64,000 nucleotides of DNA, taken from assembly GCF_000420765.1 (NCBI RefSeq), contig NZ_ATVO01000006.1:342225-406224 (forward strand). Reading direction: 5' to 3'. This stretch comes from Sandarakinorhabdus limnophila DSM 17366 (lineage in GTDB: Bacteria; Pseudomonadota; Alphaproteobacteria; Sphingomonadales; Sphingomonadaceae). Numbering within the stretch: the first letter of the stretch is position 1; the number at the start of each line of letters is the position of its first letter. A program made the translations under genes and the position numbers. This document shows positions 24,442-35,210 of the stretch, in pieces. The notes beneath the pieces were generated by a model, which searched no databases, had not been told where the DNA came from, and was given only the letters and a program-made list of their open reading frames with translations.

Positions 24442-26180
24442 TGGCCAGCATCCCCGGCAATGATCCGTTGATCGGCGCCGCCCCGGCAGTGGCTGGGGAA
24501 CGGGTGACGGCGCGCGCCCAGGCCCGGCAGCGGCTGGCCTTCCTGATCATGCTGTTCCCGGTTCTGGCCCTGATCATCCTGGTGCGGCTGGTCGATCTTT
24601 CCGTGATCCAGGGCACCCCCGGAAGCGAAACCAAACTGATCAGCGCCGCCCCGCCGCGCGGTGACATTGTTGATCGCAACGGCGTTGAACTGGCCCGTAC
24701 CTTTGAAGCCTATGCCATCACCGTCATCCCGCGCCGGCTCACCTCCGATCCGGAAGTGCTGGCCACCAAGCTGGCTGAAATCCTGCCGGAACGCACCCGC
24801 GACGAAATCCTGACCGACCTCACCTCATCCAAGGGCCTGCGCTATCTGGCCCGCCGCGTTCTGCCCGGCCAGGCCCGCCGAATCAATGACTTGGGCGAAC
24901 CGGCGATCGAGCTGACCCGGGAAGCCGAACGCCTCTATCCCAACATCAACCTCGCCTCGCAGGCGCTGGGCTATACCGACGATGACGGCCATGGCCTGAT
25001 TGGCGTGGAGAAGGCCTTTGACCAGCGCCTCGCCGATCCGGTGCAGCGCGCGGCGCCACTGGCGCTCTCCATCGATGTGCGCGTGCAGCAGGCGATGCAA
25101 AATGAACTGGCCGCGCTGGTGGCCGATCAGAACGCCAAGGGCGCCGCCGGCGTGGTGATGGACGTGAACACCGGCGAAGTGCTGGCCATGGTGTCCTTGC
25201 CGGATTTCAACCCCAACGTGCCGGGCCAGCGCGCCGATGGCACCAAATACACCACCCAGAACGACGACGGCAGCCGTTTCAACCGGGTGACGCTGGGCGG
25301 TTATGAACTGGGCTCCACCTTCAAGGCCTTCACCATCGCCACCGCGCTGGAAACCGGCACGCTCACCAACCTGCAGAAGCTGTATGACGCCACCGCGCCG
25401 CTCTATGTTGCCGGTTTCCGCATCCGCGACGATCACGCCAAGAACCGCTGGCTCACCGTGCCGGAAATCTTTATTTATTCCAGCAACATCGGCACCGCGC
25501 GCATGGCCGTGGAGCTGGGCCGCGATCGCCAGCGCGAATATCTCGACAAGCTGGGCTTCCTGAGGCCCGTCGAGGTCGAGCTTAAGGAAAAGGCCCGCCC
25601 GCAATTCCCGCCGCTGTCGAACTGGGGCCAGAGCGCCACCATGACGATCAGCTATGGCCACGGCCTCACTGTCTCGCCGCTGCACCTGGCCAATGGCTAT
25701 GCAACGCTGGTCAACGGCGGCATCTACCGTGCGCCCACATTGTTGAAGCGCGATGCGGCCGCGGTGCAGCCAGGCCGCCGGGTGTTTTCGGAACGCACAA
25801 GCATGGAATTGCGCCGGCTGCTGCGCTTGGTTGTCACCAAGGGCACCGGTCGCAAGGCCGACGTGCCTGGTTACCGCGTGGGCGGCAAGACCGGCACGGC
25901 CGAGAAGATCGAGAATGGTCGTTATGTGCGCGGGCAGAATGTGGTGAACTTCGCCGCTGTCTTTCCCGTCGATGCGCCGCGCTATGTCGTGGTCGCCATG
26001 ATCGACGATCCGCGCGGCAGCAAATCCACCTATGGCTTCCGCACCGCCGGCATGGTGGTGGCGCCGACCATCAACAACATCATCCGCCGCATCGCACCGC
26101 CTTTGGGTGTCGTGCCCGAACCCAATCGTGATCTGGATCTGACGGGCCTGCTGCCGGCCGCCGTCGAAGCCAAGGAATAG
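24441..26180 (+). CDS. ftsI: Septal peptidoglycan transpeptidase FtsI (PBP3)
   Basis: A 579-residue class B penicillin-binding protein that crosslinks septal peptidoglycan with FtsW. A cytosolic N-terminus and one membrane helix (about 34-56) precede the dimerization domain (GDIVDRNGVELART). The transpeptidase domain carries SxxK with Ser292 and Lys295 (ELGSTFKAF), SxN at 347-349 (SSN) and KTG at 483-485 (GGKTGTAEK). Its ATG overlaps the ftsL stop by one base. Length and motif spacing are standard. Confidence 0.96.
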   Translation: MASIPGNDPLIGAAPAVAGERVTARAQARQRLAFLIMLFPVLALIILVRLVDLSVIQGTPGSETKLISAAPPRGDIVDRNGVELARTFEAYAITVIPRRLTSDPEVLATKLAEILPERTRDEILTDLTSSKGLRYLARRVLPGQARRINDLGEPAIELTREAERLYPNINLASQALGYTDDDGHGLIGVEKAFDQRLADPVQRAAPLALSIDVRVQQAMQNELAALVADQNAKGAAGVVMDVNTGEVLAMVSLPDFNPNVPGQRADGTKYTTQNDDGSRFNRVTLGGYELGSTFKAFTIATALETGTLTNLQKLYDATAPLYVAGFRIRDDHAKNRWLTVPEIFIYSSNIGTARMAVELGRDRQREYLDKLGFLRPVEVELKEKARPQFPPLSNWGQSATMTISYGHGLTVSPLHLANGYATLVNGGIYRAPTLLKRDAAAVQPGRRVFSERTSMELRRLLRLVVTKGTGRKADVPGYRVGGKTGTAEKIENGRYVRGQNVVNFAAVFPVDAPRYVVVAMIDDPRGSKSTYGFRTAGMVVAPTINNIIRRIAPPLGVVPEPNRDLDLTGLLPAAVEAKE

Positions 26181-26182
26181 CG

Positions 26183-27625
26183 ATGCGGCTCGGCGCGCTC
26201 CTCCCCAATGCAGGCAAAGCCGGTGATGAAATCGTCACCGGCTTTGCGCTTGATCACCGCAAGGTCGCGCCGGGCACTATCTTTGGCGCCTTCCAGGGCG
26301 CCCGCGTGAACGGCGAGGACTATATCGAAGCCGCCATCGCCGCCGGCGCCATCGCCATCGTGGCACGCCCCGAAGCCAGGGTGGAGGGCGTGTTGCACGT
26401 GGCCGATGCCAATCCGCGCCGGGCTTTTGCAGCACTGGCCGCCCGCTATTTCGCGCCCTTCCCGGCCACCACGGTTGCCATCACCGGCACCAACGGCAAG
26501 ACCAGCACGGCCGAACTCACCCGCCAGCTGTGGCAGGCGGCAGGGCACCGCGCTGCCAGCATCGGAACGCTGGGCGTGACCACCGGTTATGACAGCGTTT
26601 CCCCGCGCGATGGCACCGGCGGCCTGACGACGCCCGATGTCGTGACGTTTCTGGCCACCATGGCCGGCTTGGCGCGTGAAGGCATCAGCCACGCCGCGTT
26701 CGAAGCCTCCAGCCACGGGCTTGATCAGTATCGCACCGAGGGTCTGCCGGTCACGGCCGCAGCCTTCACCAATCTTTCCCGCGACCATCTTGACTACCAC
26801 GGCACCATGGAGGCCTATTTCGCCGCCAAGACCCGCCTGATGTCGGACGTGGTAGACGCTGGCGGCCATGCAGTGATCTGGGCCGACGATGGCGACTGGT
26901 CGGCCCGCATGATCGCTGCCGCCCGCCAGCGCGGCCTCACACTGCTCACCGTGGGTGAAACCGGCGAAACGCTGAAGCTGATCAAGCGCACTCCCACGGC
27001 GCTGGGCCAGGATCTGGTCATCGAAGCCGGCGGCCAGACCCATAAAATCGCACTGCCGCTGATCGGCGCCTATCAGGCCGCCAACGCGCTGGTTTCCGCC
27101 GGGCTGGTGATCGCCACTGGCGGCGACATCAAGCAGACGCTGGGCAATCTCGCCCGTGTGTCGGGAGTGCGCGGTCGGTTGGAGCGCGCGGTCATCACGC
27201 GTTCAGGTGCTGCCGTTTATGTGGATTATGCCCACACGCCCGATGCCATCATCGCAGCCTGTGCGGCGCTGCGCCCGCATGTGACGGGCCGGCTGATCAT
27301 CGTTTTTGGGGCCGGCGGCGACCGTGACGCCGGCAAGCGTCCCCTGATGGGGGAGGCTGCGGCCGCCCATGCCGATGTCGTCGTTGTAACCGACGATAAT
27401 CCCCGCAGTGAAAACCCGGCGGCCATCCGCGCCTCCATCCTCTCTGCCACGCCCGGCGGACAGGAAATAGCGGATCGCCGCCGGGCAATTGCCGCGGCCA
27501 TTACCATGGCCCTTGCCGGCGACATCGTGCTGATCGCCGGCAAGGGCCATGAGCAAGGCCAGACTGTGGGCGACCGGGTGCTGCCGTTCGACGACGTGAC
27601 CGTGGCGCGGGAGTGCGCGGCATGA
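26183..27625 (+). CDS. murE: UDP-MurNAc-L-Ala-D-Glu:meso-diaminopimelate ligase
   Basis: A 480-residue Mur ligase adding the third stem-peptide residue. The P-loop is AITGTNGKTSTAEL, and the DNPR motif (VTDDNPRSENPA) specifies meso-diaminopimelate rather than lysine, in keeping with the aspartate kinase upstream in this window. A conserved ASSHGLDQ and the C-terminal GKGHEQGQ also fit. It starts 2 bases after ftsI's stop and its own stop overlaps murF's ATG. Confidence 0.96.
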   Translation: MRLGALLPNAGKAGDEIVTGFALDHRKVAPGTIFGAFQGARVNGEDYIEAAIAAGAIAIVARPEARVEGVLHVADANPRRAFAALAARYFAPFPATTVAITGTNGKTSTAELTRQLWQAAGHRAASIGTLGVTTGYDSVSPRDGTGGLTTPDVVTFLATMAGLAREGISHAAFEASSHGLDQYRTEGLPVTAAAFTNLSRDHLDYHGTMEAYFAAKTRLMSDVVDAGGHAVIWADDGDWSARMIAAARQRGLTLLTVGETGETLKLIKRTPTALGQDLVIEAGGQTHKIALPLIGAYQAANALVSAGLVIATGGDIKQTLGNLARVSGVRGRLERAVITRSGAAVYVDYAHTPDAIIAACAALRPHVTGRLIIVFGAGGDRDAGKRPLMGEAAAAHADVVVVTDDNPRSENPAAIRASILSATPGGQEIADRRRAIAAAITMALAGDIVLIAGKGHEQGQTVGDRVLPFDDVTVARECAA

Positions 27626-29007
27626 GCCTATGGACCAGCGCCGCCATCGCCGAAGCGTGCGAAGGCACGGCGGCCGGCGAGTTCGCAGCCAATGGCGTGA
27701 CGTTCGACAGCCGCGAGGTCGTAGCGGGAGACCTGTTTATTGCCCTGAAGGGCGAAGCCACCGATGGCCATCGTTTCATTGGCAAGGCGCTGGAGCGCGG
27801 CGCCGCCGGCCTGCTGGTGAGCGAGGCGGTTGACGCAGCGCATATCCGCGTGGCCGACACGATGGTCGCCCTGAACGCGTTGGGCGCTGCCGCGCGCGAC
27901 CGCAGCCGCGCCACCCGCATCGGCGTGACCGGCAGTGTTGGCAAGACCGGGGTGAAGGAAGCACTGAAGGCGGCTCTGTCACGCTTTGCGCCGGATGCCG
28001 TGCACGCCAGCGTGAAAAGCTACAACAATCACACAGGTGTACCCCTGTCGCTGGCGCGGATGCCGGCGGCGTCGCGTTTTGGCGTGTTCGAAATGGGCAT
28101 GAACCACAGCGGCGAACTGGCCGAACTGACGCAATTGGTGCGCCCGCACATCGCCATCGTCACCTGGGTGGCATCGGCGCACCGCGAATTCTTCGCCACC
28201 GAATCCGATATCGCGATGGCGAAAGCCGAGATTTTTGCGGGGCTTCCAAAGGGCGGCACCGCCATCATCCCGCACGACAATCCTCATGCCGATCTGTTGG
28301 CCGGCGCCGCCGCCGATGCTGGCGCCAAGGTGGTGCGTTTCGGACTGAACGACGGCGCCGATGTGCACGCCGAGAAAGTGGCGCTGCACCCCGATTGCAG
28401 TTGCGTGACCGCCCGTATCGGCAAGGAAACCCTCACCTTCAAGATTGGTATGGCCGGCCAGCATTGGGTCAACAACGCGCTGGCCGTACTGGCCGGCGTG
28501 CAGGCCGCTGGCGCCGATCTGGCGTTGGCCGGCCTGGCGCTGGCCGAACTGAATGATCTGCCCGGTCGCGGCCGCCGCCTGCGGGTGGCCGCCGGTGCCG
28601 GTCAGGCCATCGTGATCGACGAAGCCTATAATGCCAATCCGGCCAGCATGGCGGCCAGCCTCGCCGTGCTGAAGGCGGTTGCGCCCGCGCGCCACGGTCG
28701 CCGCCTGGCGCTGCTGGGCAGCATGAAGGAACTGGGCGCGCTGTCGGATGAATTCCACGCCGGGCTGGCGCCGCACATTCGCGAAGCCGGCGTTGCTGCC
28801 GCCGTGCTGGTCGGCGCGGAAATGAAACCGCTGGCCGCCGCCCTGGGCCGCAGCATCGATGTGCGCCACGTCGCCGATGCCGATGCCGCACGCGCCGAAA
28901 TCGCCCGAATGATTGCGGCCGATGATGTGCTGCTGGTCAAGGGGTCCAATTCGATCGGGCTGGCCCGCGTCATCGAGGCGCTGGCCAGCGGAGACATGAT
29001 GCCATGA
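27622..29007 (+). CDS. murF: UDP-MurNAc-tripeptide:D-Ala-D-Ala ligase
   Basis: A 461-residue Mur ligase that adds D-Ala-D-Ala to complete the UDP-MurNAc-pentapeptide. ATP loop [15 protein letters not shown], substrate segment [15 protein letters not shown], and the C-terminal [16 protein letters not shown] are diagnostic of MurF. The ATG at 27622 overlaps the murE stop (ATGA). D-Ala-D-Ala comes from the ddl product further along the same cluster. Confidence 0.96.
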   Translation: MSLWTSAAIAEACEGTAAGEFAANGVTFDSREVVAGDLFIALKGEATDGHRFIGKALERGAAGLLVSEAVDAAHIRVADTMVALNALGAAARDRSRATRIGVTGSVGKTGVKEALKAALSRFAPDAVHASVKSYNNHTGVPLSLARMPAASRFGVFEMGMNHSGELAELTQLVRPHIAIVTWVASAHREFFATESDIAMAKAEIFAGLPKGGTAIIPHDNPHADLLAGAAADAGAKVVRFGLNDGADVHAEKVALHPDCSCVTARIGKETLTFKIGMAGQHWVNNALAVLAGVQAAGADLALAGLALAELNDLPGRGRRLRVAAGAGQAIVIDEAYNANPASMAASLAVLKAVAPARHGRRLALLGSMKELGALSDEFHAGLAPHIREAGVAAAVLVGAEMKPLAAALGRSIDVRHVADADAARAEIARMIAADDVLLVKGSNSIGLARVIEALASGDMMP

Positions 29008-30077
29008 TCAAGTTGCTTGCCGATCTCGCCGGCTATGAAGGCCTGTTCAACATCTTCCGTTACATCACCTTCCGGGCGATCGCGGCGTTGATGACCAGCC
29101 TGGCCATCGCCTTGGTGCTCGGCCCCCGCTTCATCGACATGCTGCGCGCCAAGCAGGGTAAGGGCCAGCCGATCCGCGAAGACGGCCCGGAATGGCATCT
29201 GCTCACCAAACGCGGCACGCCGACGATGGGCGGCCTGCTGATCCTGATCGGCATGACCATTTCCACGCTGATGTGGATGGATTTCGGCAATGGCTTCGTG
29301 TGGGCCAGCCTGCTGGTGACGCTGGGTTTCGGCGCTATCGGTTTCATGGATGATTATGACAAGGTGACCAAGCAGAGCCACAAGGGCGTTTCCGGCCGGA
29401 CCCGCCTGGCCATGGAGTTCCTGATTGCAGGCCTCGCCTGCTCGTGGATCGCCAGCCGCACCGGCTTCACCCTCTATCTGCCGTTCCTGAAGGATGCCGG
29501 GCTTTATCTGGGCCTGTTCTACATTGCCTTTGCCGCCTTCATCGTGACCGGTTTCGGCAACGCCGTGAACCTTACCGATGGCCTTGATGGCCTCGCCACC
29601 ATGCCGGTCATCATTGCCGCCGCAGCCTTTGCGGTGATTGCCTATCTGGTCGGCAACATCCGCTTTTCAGATTATCTCGGCATCCATCATGTGCCGGGAT
29701 CGGGCGAACTGGCGGTGTTCTGCGCGGCGTTGATCGGGGCGTGTCTGGGATTCCTGTGGTTCAACGCGCCGCCGGCGATGGTGTTCATGGGCGACACCGG
29801 CAGCCTGGCCTTGGGCGGCGCGCTCGGCACCATAGCGGTGATCACCAATCACGAACTGGTGCTGCTGGTGATCGGCGGGCTGTTCGTGCTCGAAACGCTT
29901 TCAGTCATCATTCAGGTGGCGAGCTTCAAGACGACAGGCAAGCGCGTGTTCCGCATGGCGCCGCTGCACCATCATTATGAAAAGAAAGGCTGGAAAGAAT
30001 CGACCGTGGTGATCCGCTTCTGGATCATCGCCATCCTGCTCGCCTTGGCGGGCCTGGCGACACTGAAACTTCGGTGA
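29004..30077 (+). CDS. mraY: Phospho-N-acetylmuramoyl-pentapeptide transferase
   Basis: A 357-residue polytopic membrane enzyme with about ten helices that transfers phospho-MurNAc-pentapeptide to undecaprenyl phosphate, forming lipid I. The catalytic Asp pair is in GFMDDYDK, the [10 protein letters not shown] signature and the cytosolic APLHHHYE histidine motif are intact, and GTPTMGG lies in the first cytosolic loop. Overlaps murF by 4 bases. The 103 bases to murD contain a hairpin rather than the usual tight overlap. Confidence 0.97.
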   Translation: MIKLLADLAGYEGLFNIFRYITFRAIAALMTSLAIALVLGPRFIDMLRAKQGKGQPIREDGPEWHLLTKRGTPTMGGLLILIGMTISTLMWMDFGNGFVWASLLVTLGFGAIGFMDDYDKVTKQSHKGVSGRTRLAMEFLIAGLACSWIASRTGFTLYLPFLKDAGLYLGLFYIAFAAFIVTGFGNAVNLTDGLDGLATMPVIIAAAAFAVIAYLVGNIRFSDYLGIHHVPGSGELAVFCAALIGACLGFLWFNAPPAMVFMGDTGSLALGGALGTIAVITNHELVLLVIGGLFVLETLSVIIQVASFKTTGKRVFRMAPLHHHYEKKGWKESTVVIRFWIIAILLALAGLATLKLR

Positions 30078-30093
30078 TGGCCATGCTCGTCAG

Positions 30094-30175
30094 CAGCGTC
30101 CTCCTCCTTGAACCTGCATACCCCGCACCGCGTGTGCTGCTGCGTAACCGTGGCGCACGGGGGGGGAGGACGCTG
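30094..30175 (+). repeat. Imperfect hairpin in the mraY-murD gap
   Basis: Bases 30094-30107 (CAGCGTCCTCCTCC) pair with 30162-30175 with one mismatch, enclosing 54 bases. It fills the only sizeable gap (103 bases) in the first 15 genes of the dcw cluster and ends six bases before murD's GTG. It has no U-run, so it is more likely an mRNA processing, stability or translation-control structure than a terminator. Confidence 0.5.
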
Positions 30176-30180
30176 CGCCG

Positions 30181-31446
30181 GTGATTACCTCGCCCGCCTT
30201 TGCCGGCAAACGCTGGGGCGTGCTGGGCCTGGCCCGTACGGGGCGCGCCGTAGCGGCTGCGCTGGCCGCGTCTGGCGGTGAAGTGTGGGCGTGGGATGAT
30301 GGCGAAGCGGCGCGGGCGTCGTACGAGGGCGCGCTGGTCGATCTGAACACGGCTGATCTGACCGGGCTCGCAGCTATTGTCGTGTCGCCCGGTGTGCCCC
30401 ACTCCGCACCGATTTTCGCCACCGCTGCTCGCTATGGTGTGCCGGTGCTTGGCGATACCGAGCTGTTTGCCCTCAGCCAGCCAGCCGCGCGCATCGTTGG
30501 CATCACCGGCACCAACGGCAAATCGACCACCACCGCGCTGCTGCATCATCTGTGCACCACTGCCGGCATCCCGGCAGCCATGGGCGGCAACATCGGCCTG
30601 CCCATCATGGCACAGGATCCCCTGCCGGCCGGCGGCGTGTGGGTGCTGGAATTGTCGAGCTATCAACTCGAGATCACCCACAGCCTGGCCTGCGACGTCG
30701 CGATCCTCACCAACATTACGCCCGACCATCTGGAACGGCACGGCACCATGGCTGGCTATGCCGGTGCCAAGGCGCGGCTGTTTGCCATGCAGAAGCCCGG
30801 CAGCACGGCCATCGTTGGCAAGGCAGCGCAGGCCACGTGGTCGGTGGCTTCGGGGCCGGTGCTGCTCATAGAGAATGTGGTGCTGCCCTCTCCGCAAAGC
30901 AACTGGCCGGCGCTGAAAGGACCGCACAACCTGGAAAACGCCCGTGCCGCCATTGCTGCGGCCCGCGCGCTTGGCATCGCCGACAACGTGATCGCGCGCG
31001 GCCTCGCCACCTATCAGGCACTCGCCCACCGCATGGAACCGGTGGGTGAAAAGCGCGGCCTGCTGTGGGTGAACGATAGCAAGGCCACCAACGCTGACAG
31101 CACCGCCCCGGCGCTGACCGCCTACCCACGCATCCACTGGATTGCCGGTGGCCGGCCCAAGCTGGATGCCAACGGCAAGGCCGATCTGTCGGCGATCCTG
31201 CCGCATATGGGCGGCGTCGTGGGCGCCTATCTGATCGGCGAAGCGGCGCCAATGTTTGCCGAACAACTGCAGGGCCAGGTGCCGGTCACCCAGTCGGGCA
31301 CGCTGGCGCATGCCATGGCGGATGTTCTCGTCGCCGCCAAACCGGGCGAGGTCGTGCTGTTCAGCCCGGCTGCTGCCAGTTTCGATCAATACAAGGATTT
31401 CGAGGACCGCGGCGCTGCCTTCCGGGCAGCGGTCGCGGCACTTTGA
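30181..31446 (+). CDS. murD: UDP-MurNAc-L-Ala:D-Glu ligase
   Basis: A 421-residue Mur ligase that adds D-glutamate. It has the N-terminal UDP-binding GVLGLARTGRAV, the P-loop GITGTNGKSTTTALL, the LSSYQLE motif and the C-terminal WVNDSKATNADST typical of MurD. The start is GTG at 30181, after a GGGGGGAGGA stretch that can serve as ribosome site but is also one arm of the hairpin described at 30094-30175. ftsW follows after 10 bases. Confidence 0.95.
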   Translation: MITSPAFAGKRWGVLGLARTGRAVAAALAASGGEVWAWDDGEAARASYEGALVDLNTADLTGLAAIVVSPGVPHSAPIFATAARYGVPVLGDTELFALSQPAARIVGITGTNGKSTTTALLHHLCTTAGIPAAMGGNIGLPIMAQDPLPAGGVWVLELSSYQLEITHSLACDVAILTNITPDHLERHGTMAGYAGAKARLFAMQKPGSTAIVGKAAQATWSVASGPVLLIENVVLPSPQSNWPALKGPHNLENARAAIAAARALGIADNVIARGLATYQALAHRMEPVGEKRGLLWVNDSKATNADSTAPALTAYPRIHWIAGGRPKLDANGKADLSAILPHMGGVVGAYLIGEAAPMFAEQLQGQVPVTQSGTLAHAMADVLVAAKPGEVVLFSPAAASFDQYKDFEDRGAAFRAAVAAL

Positions 31447-31456
31447 GGGGGACCAG

Positions 31457-32656
31457 ATGGCCAGCCGCAGCACCAATCGCACGCTTGCCGCCGCGCTCAC
31501 GCGCGGGGACCGCTCCACCATCGGCCGCTGGTTCTGGACGATCGACAAGACGCTGCTGATCATCATCTTCGCGCTGGTCGCCGCCGGCATCGTTGCCGTG
31601 GCGGCCGCTTCCCCGGCCGCTGCCCGCAGGCTTTCGGGCACCGCGCTGCGCTTTGACGATCTCTATTTTCTCTATCGCCAATTGGGTTGGGTGGCGCTGG
31701 GTCTGCCGCTGATGCTGGCGACCTCGATGCTGGACATGCGCCTGCTGAAGCGGCTGGCGGTCATTGGCACACTGGGCTGCCTGGTCGCGCTGCTGCTGGT
31801 GCCATTCATCGGCGGCGGTGCCAACGGCGCGGCGCGCTGGATCCAGTTGCCAGGGTTCCAGTTCCAGCCGTCAGAGTTCTTCAAGCCCTGCTTCATCGTC
31901 ACCACAGCCTGGCTGCTCAGCCTTAAGGTTGAAGACCGCAGCCTGCCCACCATGCAGATCAGTCTGGGGCTGCTCGGTATGGCGCTGATCTGCCTGATCG
32001 CCCAGCCGGATGTCGGCCAATCGGCGCTGATTTCGGCGGTGTGGCTCACCCAGGCGATGCTGGCCGGCCTGTCGCTCACCATCGTCGGCGCGCTGGCTGG
32101 GCTGGGCATCGTCGGGCTGGTCGCGGCCTATTTCACCCTCGATCACTTCGCCGCCCGCATCGACAAATGGATATTGGGCACCGGCGACACCTTCCAGATC
32201 GACAAGGCGCTCGATTGCTTTCGCGCCGGTGGATGGCTGGGCACCGGGCCAGGCGAAGGCCGCATGAAGTTCCGCCTGCCTGAAGCCCAGACCGACTATA
32301 TCTTCTCGGTCATCGGTGAGGAGTTCGGCCTGATCGCCTGCTTCATGCTGGCCGGCCTGTTCATGGGCTTGGTGGTGCGCGCCCTGCTGGTGGCGATGGA
32401 CGAGGAAGATCCGTTCGTGTTCCTCGCTACCGCCGGCCTGGCCGCGCAATTCGGCTTCCAGGCGGCGATCAACATGATGGTCAATCTGGCACTGCTGCCG
32501 TCCAAGGGCATGACCCTGCCGTTCATCAGCCACGGCGGCTCCTCTTATCTCGCCATCTGCGTCGGCGCCGGGCTGCTGCTGGCGCTGACCCGCTGCAACC
32601 CGTTCCTGAAGGGCCAGCCCTGGGCGCGGCCGCCCGGCAGCCTGCGCGCGGCATGA
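31457..32656 (+). CDS. ftsW: Septal peptidoglycan polymerase FtsW
   Basis: A 399-residue SEDS-family membrane glycosyltransferase that polymerises lipid II at the septum together with FtsI. About ten transmembrane helices; typical segments are FQFQPSEFFKPCFIV, QPDVGQSALIS, the large loop ending QTDYIFSVIGEEFGLI, and FISHGGSSYLA. ATG at 31457 follows GAGGGG; upstream open frame lies inside murD. Its stop overlaps murG's start by 4 bases. Confidence 0.95.
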   Translation: MASRSTNRTLAAALTRGDRSTIGRWFWTIDKTLLIIIFALVAAGIVAVAAASPAAARRLSGTALRFDDLYFLYRQLGWVALGLPLMLATSMLDMRLLKRLAVIGTLGCLVALLLVPFIGGGANGAARWIQLPGFQFQPSEFFKPCFIVTTAWLLSLKVEDRSLPTMQISLGLLGMALICLIAQPDVGQSALISAVWLTQAMLAGLSLTIVGALAGLGIVGLVAAYFTLDHFAARIDKWILGTGDTFQIDKALDCFRAGGWLGTGPGEGRMKFRLPEAQTDYIFSVIGEEFGLIACFMLAGLFMGLVVRALLVAMDEEDPFVFLATAGLAAQFGFQAAINMMVNLALLPSKGMTLPFISHGGSSYLAICVGAGLLLALTRCNPFLKGQPWARPPGSLRAA

Positions 32657-33777
32657 CGGACAATCCCCGCCAGATGACTCCCGGCCCCGGCGGCACTTAT
32701 GTGCTGTGCGCTGGCGGCACCGGCGGCCACATGGTGCCGGCGCATTGCCTGGCGCTGGAGCTGATGGCGCGGGGCCACAAGGTTCATCTGGTGACGGATG
32801 AACGCGGCTTGCGCTTCCCTGGCCTGTTTCCGGGCGTGCCGGTGACCAAGGTGGAGGCGGCTTCCACCGGTCGCAGCGGCTGGCGGTCACTGCCGCAGGT
32901 GGCGCTGTCGATCTGGAAAGGCCGCAGCGCCGCGCGCAAGCTTTTCAAGGACATACACCCCCGCGCCGTCATCGGCTTCGGCGGCTACCCGGCCTTGCCG
33001 GGGCTACTCGCTGGCCTTTCGCTGTACCTGCCCTGCCTGATCCACGAACAGAATGCCGTGCTCGGCCGCACCAACCGCTATCTGGCGCCGCGGGTGCGCG
33101 CCATCGCCACCAGTTTCCCCCGCGTGCGCCGCATGGAGGGCAGTTGGCAGCGCCGGGCGCATTTCGTCGGCAACCCGGTGCGCCCCGAAGTTCTGGCTGC
33201 CCGGGATGTAAAATTCGACGAAAATGCTGCCCGCTTGAAGCTTTTGGTGACCGGCGGCAGCCAGGGAGCGGCAGTTTTGAACCGGGTGGTGCCGGCCGCT
33301 GTACGGCTGCTGCCGGCCGCTGTCCGCGCCAACCTGGACATCACCCACCAGGGCCGCGACGAGGATCGCGAGGAGATGCTGGCCGCTTACCACGATGCCG
33401 GGATCGAGCCGACCATCGCCGCATACTTCCCCGACCTCCCCGCTGAAATGGCGTCCAGCCATATCGTCATCGCCCGGTCAGGCGCGTCGACGGTGGCGGA
33501 ACTCGCGGTGATGGGCCGGCCGTCCATATTGGTGCCACTGCCGATCGCAACCGATGATCATCAGGCCGACAATGCCGCCGCCCTGGTGGCAGTCGGCGGT
33601 GCGCAGATGATCCGTCAACAGGATTTTACGCCAGAGCAACTGGCAGAGGCCTTGACGGGGTGGCTGACAGACCGGAAGGGCTTGGCCGAAGCCGCCGCCG
33701 CAGCGCGTGCCGCCGGTCATCCCGAGGCCGCGATACGCCTGGCCAATCTTGTCATTGCCACCGGATTGATCGCATGA
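32653..33777 (+). CDS. murG: Lipid II-forming N-acetylglucosaminyltransferase
   Basis: A 374-residue GT28 enzyme on the inner face of the membrane that adds GlcNAc to lipid I. The N-terminal [10 protein letters not shown] loop, [22 protein letters not shown] and the donor-site [12 protein letters not shown] are present, with [11 protein letters not shown] near the UDP-binding site. ATG at 32653 overlaps ftsW's stop. Normal length. Confidence 0.96.
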   Translation: MTDNPRQMTPGPGGTYVLCAGGTGGHMVPAHCLALELMARGHKVHLVTDERGLRFPGLFPGVPVTKVEAASTGRSGWRSLPQVALSIWKGRSAARKLFKDIHPRAVIGFGGYPALPGLLAGLSLYLPCLIHEQNAVLGRTNRYLAPRVRAIATSFPRVRRMEGSWQRRAHFVGNPVRPEVLAARDVKFDENAARLKLLVTGGSQGAAVLNRVVPAAVRLLPAAVRANLDITHQGRDEDREEMLAAYHDAGIEPTIAAYFPDLPAEMASSHIVIARSGASTVAELAVMGRPSILVPLPIATDDHQADNAAALVAVGGAQMIRQQDFTPEQLAEALTGWLTDRKGLAEAAAAARAAGHPEAAIRLANLVIATGLIA

Positions 33778-35210
33778 ACCCCGCTCCCGAAAATCTCCGC
33801 CTGCGCCCCGGTTTCCGCACCGATATTGGCGTCATCCACTTCGTCGGCATCGGCGGTATCGGCATGTCCGGCATTGCCGAGGTGATGGCAAATCTGGGCT
33901 TTGACGTGCAGGGCAGCGATTCTGCTGAAGGTTATGTGGTCGAAGGCCTGCGGAAGAAGGGCATCAAGGTCTTCATCGGCCAGAAGGCGGACAATGTCGC
34001 CAACGCCGCCGTGCTGGTCACCTCTACCGCCATCAAGGCCGACAATCCCGAAGTGGTCGCCGCTCGGGCCAAGCGCATCCCGGTGGTGCGACGCGCCGAA
34101 ATGCTGGCCGAACTGATGCGGCTGAAAAGCTGCGTGGCGGTTGCCGGCACCCACGGCAAGACCACCACGACTTCCATGGTCGCCACATTGTTGGATGCCG
34201 GCGGGCTTGATCCCACGGTGATCAACGGCGGCATCATCAATTCGATCGGCTCCAACGCCCGCCTGGGCGCGTCAGACTGGATGGTGGTGGAAGCTGATGA
34301 AAGCGACGGCAGCTTCCTGCGGCTGACCGGCACCTTCGGCATCGTCACCAACATCGATCCCGAACATCTCGATCACTGGGGCAATTTCGAAGCGGTGAAG
34401 CAGGGCTTCGAACGCTTCGTCCACGCCGTGCCTTTCTATGGCGCCGCGATCCTCTGCATCGATCACCCGGAAGTGCAGGCGCTGATCCCGCGCGTGTCGG
34501 ATCGACGGATCATCACCTATGGCTTTGCCGCCACTGCCGATGTGCGCGGGCTGGACGTGACGCCGGTGCCGGGCGGTAACCGCTTCTCGGTTCTGGTGCG
34601 CACCCGTGATGGCCAGCGCCGCATTGATGATCTGGTGCTGCCGATGCCGGGCCGCCACAATGTGCAGAACGCGCTTGCCGCCATTGCCGTGGCGCTGGAA
34701 CTGGGCGTGGATGATGCGGGCCTGCGGGCCGGCCTGGCCCGCTTTGGCGGCGTGAAGCGCCGCTTCACCAAGGTCGGCGAAGTGGCCGGCACCACCATCA
34801 TCGATGATTATGGCCACCATCCGGTGGAAATCCGCGCCGTGCTCGCCGCCGCCCGCGAAGGCGCAACCGGGCGCGTGATTGCGGTCGTGCAGCCACACCG
34901 CTTCACGCGATTGCGCGATCTGATGGCGGACTTCTGCGCCGCCTTCAACGATGCCGACATGGTCTATGTCGCACCCGTCTATGCTGCCGGAGAAGCACCC
35001 ATCGAAGGGGTGGACGCCGCTGCGCTCGCCGCCGGGCTGGTCGCGGCCGGACACCCGAGCGCCGACACGGTGACAGGCGCCGACAATCTGGCGGTGAAAC
35101 TGGCCAGCGTGGTGCAGCCGGGTGACCAGGTCATCTGCCTGGGCGCTGGCGACATCACCAAGTGGGCCGCGGGCCTTGCCGATGCAATCGGCAAGGTGAA
35201 GGCGGGGTGA
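33774..35210 (+). CDS. murC: UDP-N-acetylmuramate:L-alanine ligase
   Basis: A 478-residue Mur ligase that adds L-alanine, the first stem-peptide residue. Seen: the N-terminal [15 protein letters not shown]-loop [22 protein letters not shown], and the late [10 protein letters not shown] and [10 protein letters not shown] motifs. The ATG at 33774 overlaps murG's stop (ATGA); an upstream extension in the same frame is inside murG. The murB GTG overlaps its stop. Confidence 0.96.
   Translation: MNPAPENLRLRPGFRTDIGVIHFVGIGGIGMSGIAEVMANLGFDVQGSDSAEGYVVEGLRKKGIKVFIGQKADNVANAAVLVTSTAIKADNPEVVAARAKRIPVVRRAEMLAELMRLKSCVAVAGTHGKTTTTSMVATLLDAGGLDPTVINGGIINSIGSNARLGASDWMVVEADESDGSFLRLTGTFGIVTNIDPEHLDHWGNFEAVKQGFERFVHAVPFYGAAILCIDHPEVQALIPRVSDRRIITYGFAATADVRGLDVTPVPGGNRFSVLVRTRDGQRRIDDLVLPMPGRHNVQNALAAIAVALELGVDDAGLRAGLARFGGVKRRFTKVGEVAGTTIIDDYGHHPVEIRAVLAAAREGATGRVIAVVQPHRFTRLRDLMADFCAAFNDADMVYVAPVYAAGEAPIEGVDAAALAAGLVAAGHPSADTVTGADNLAVKLASVVQPGDQVICLGAGDITKWAAGLADAIGKVKAG

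Noticed and set aside
30025..31641. A 538-codon minus-strand open frame opposite murD
   Set aside because: Antisense shadow: murD on the plus strand has all family motifs, and this frame has none.
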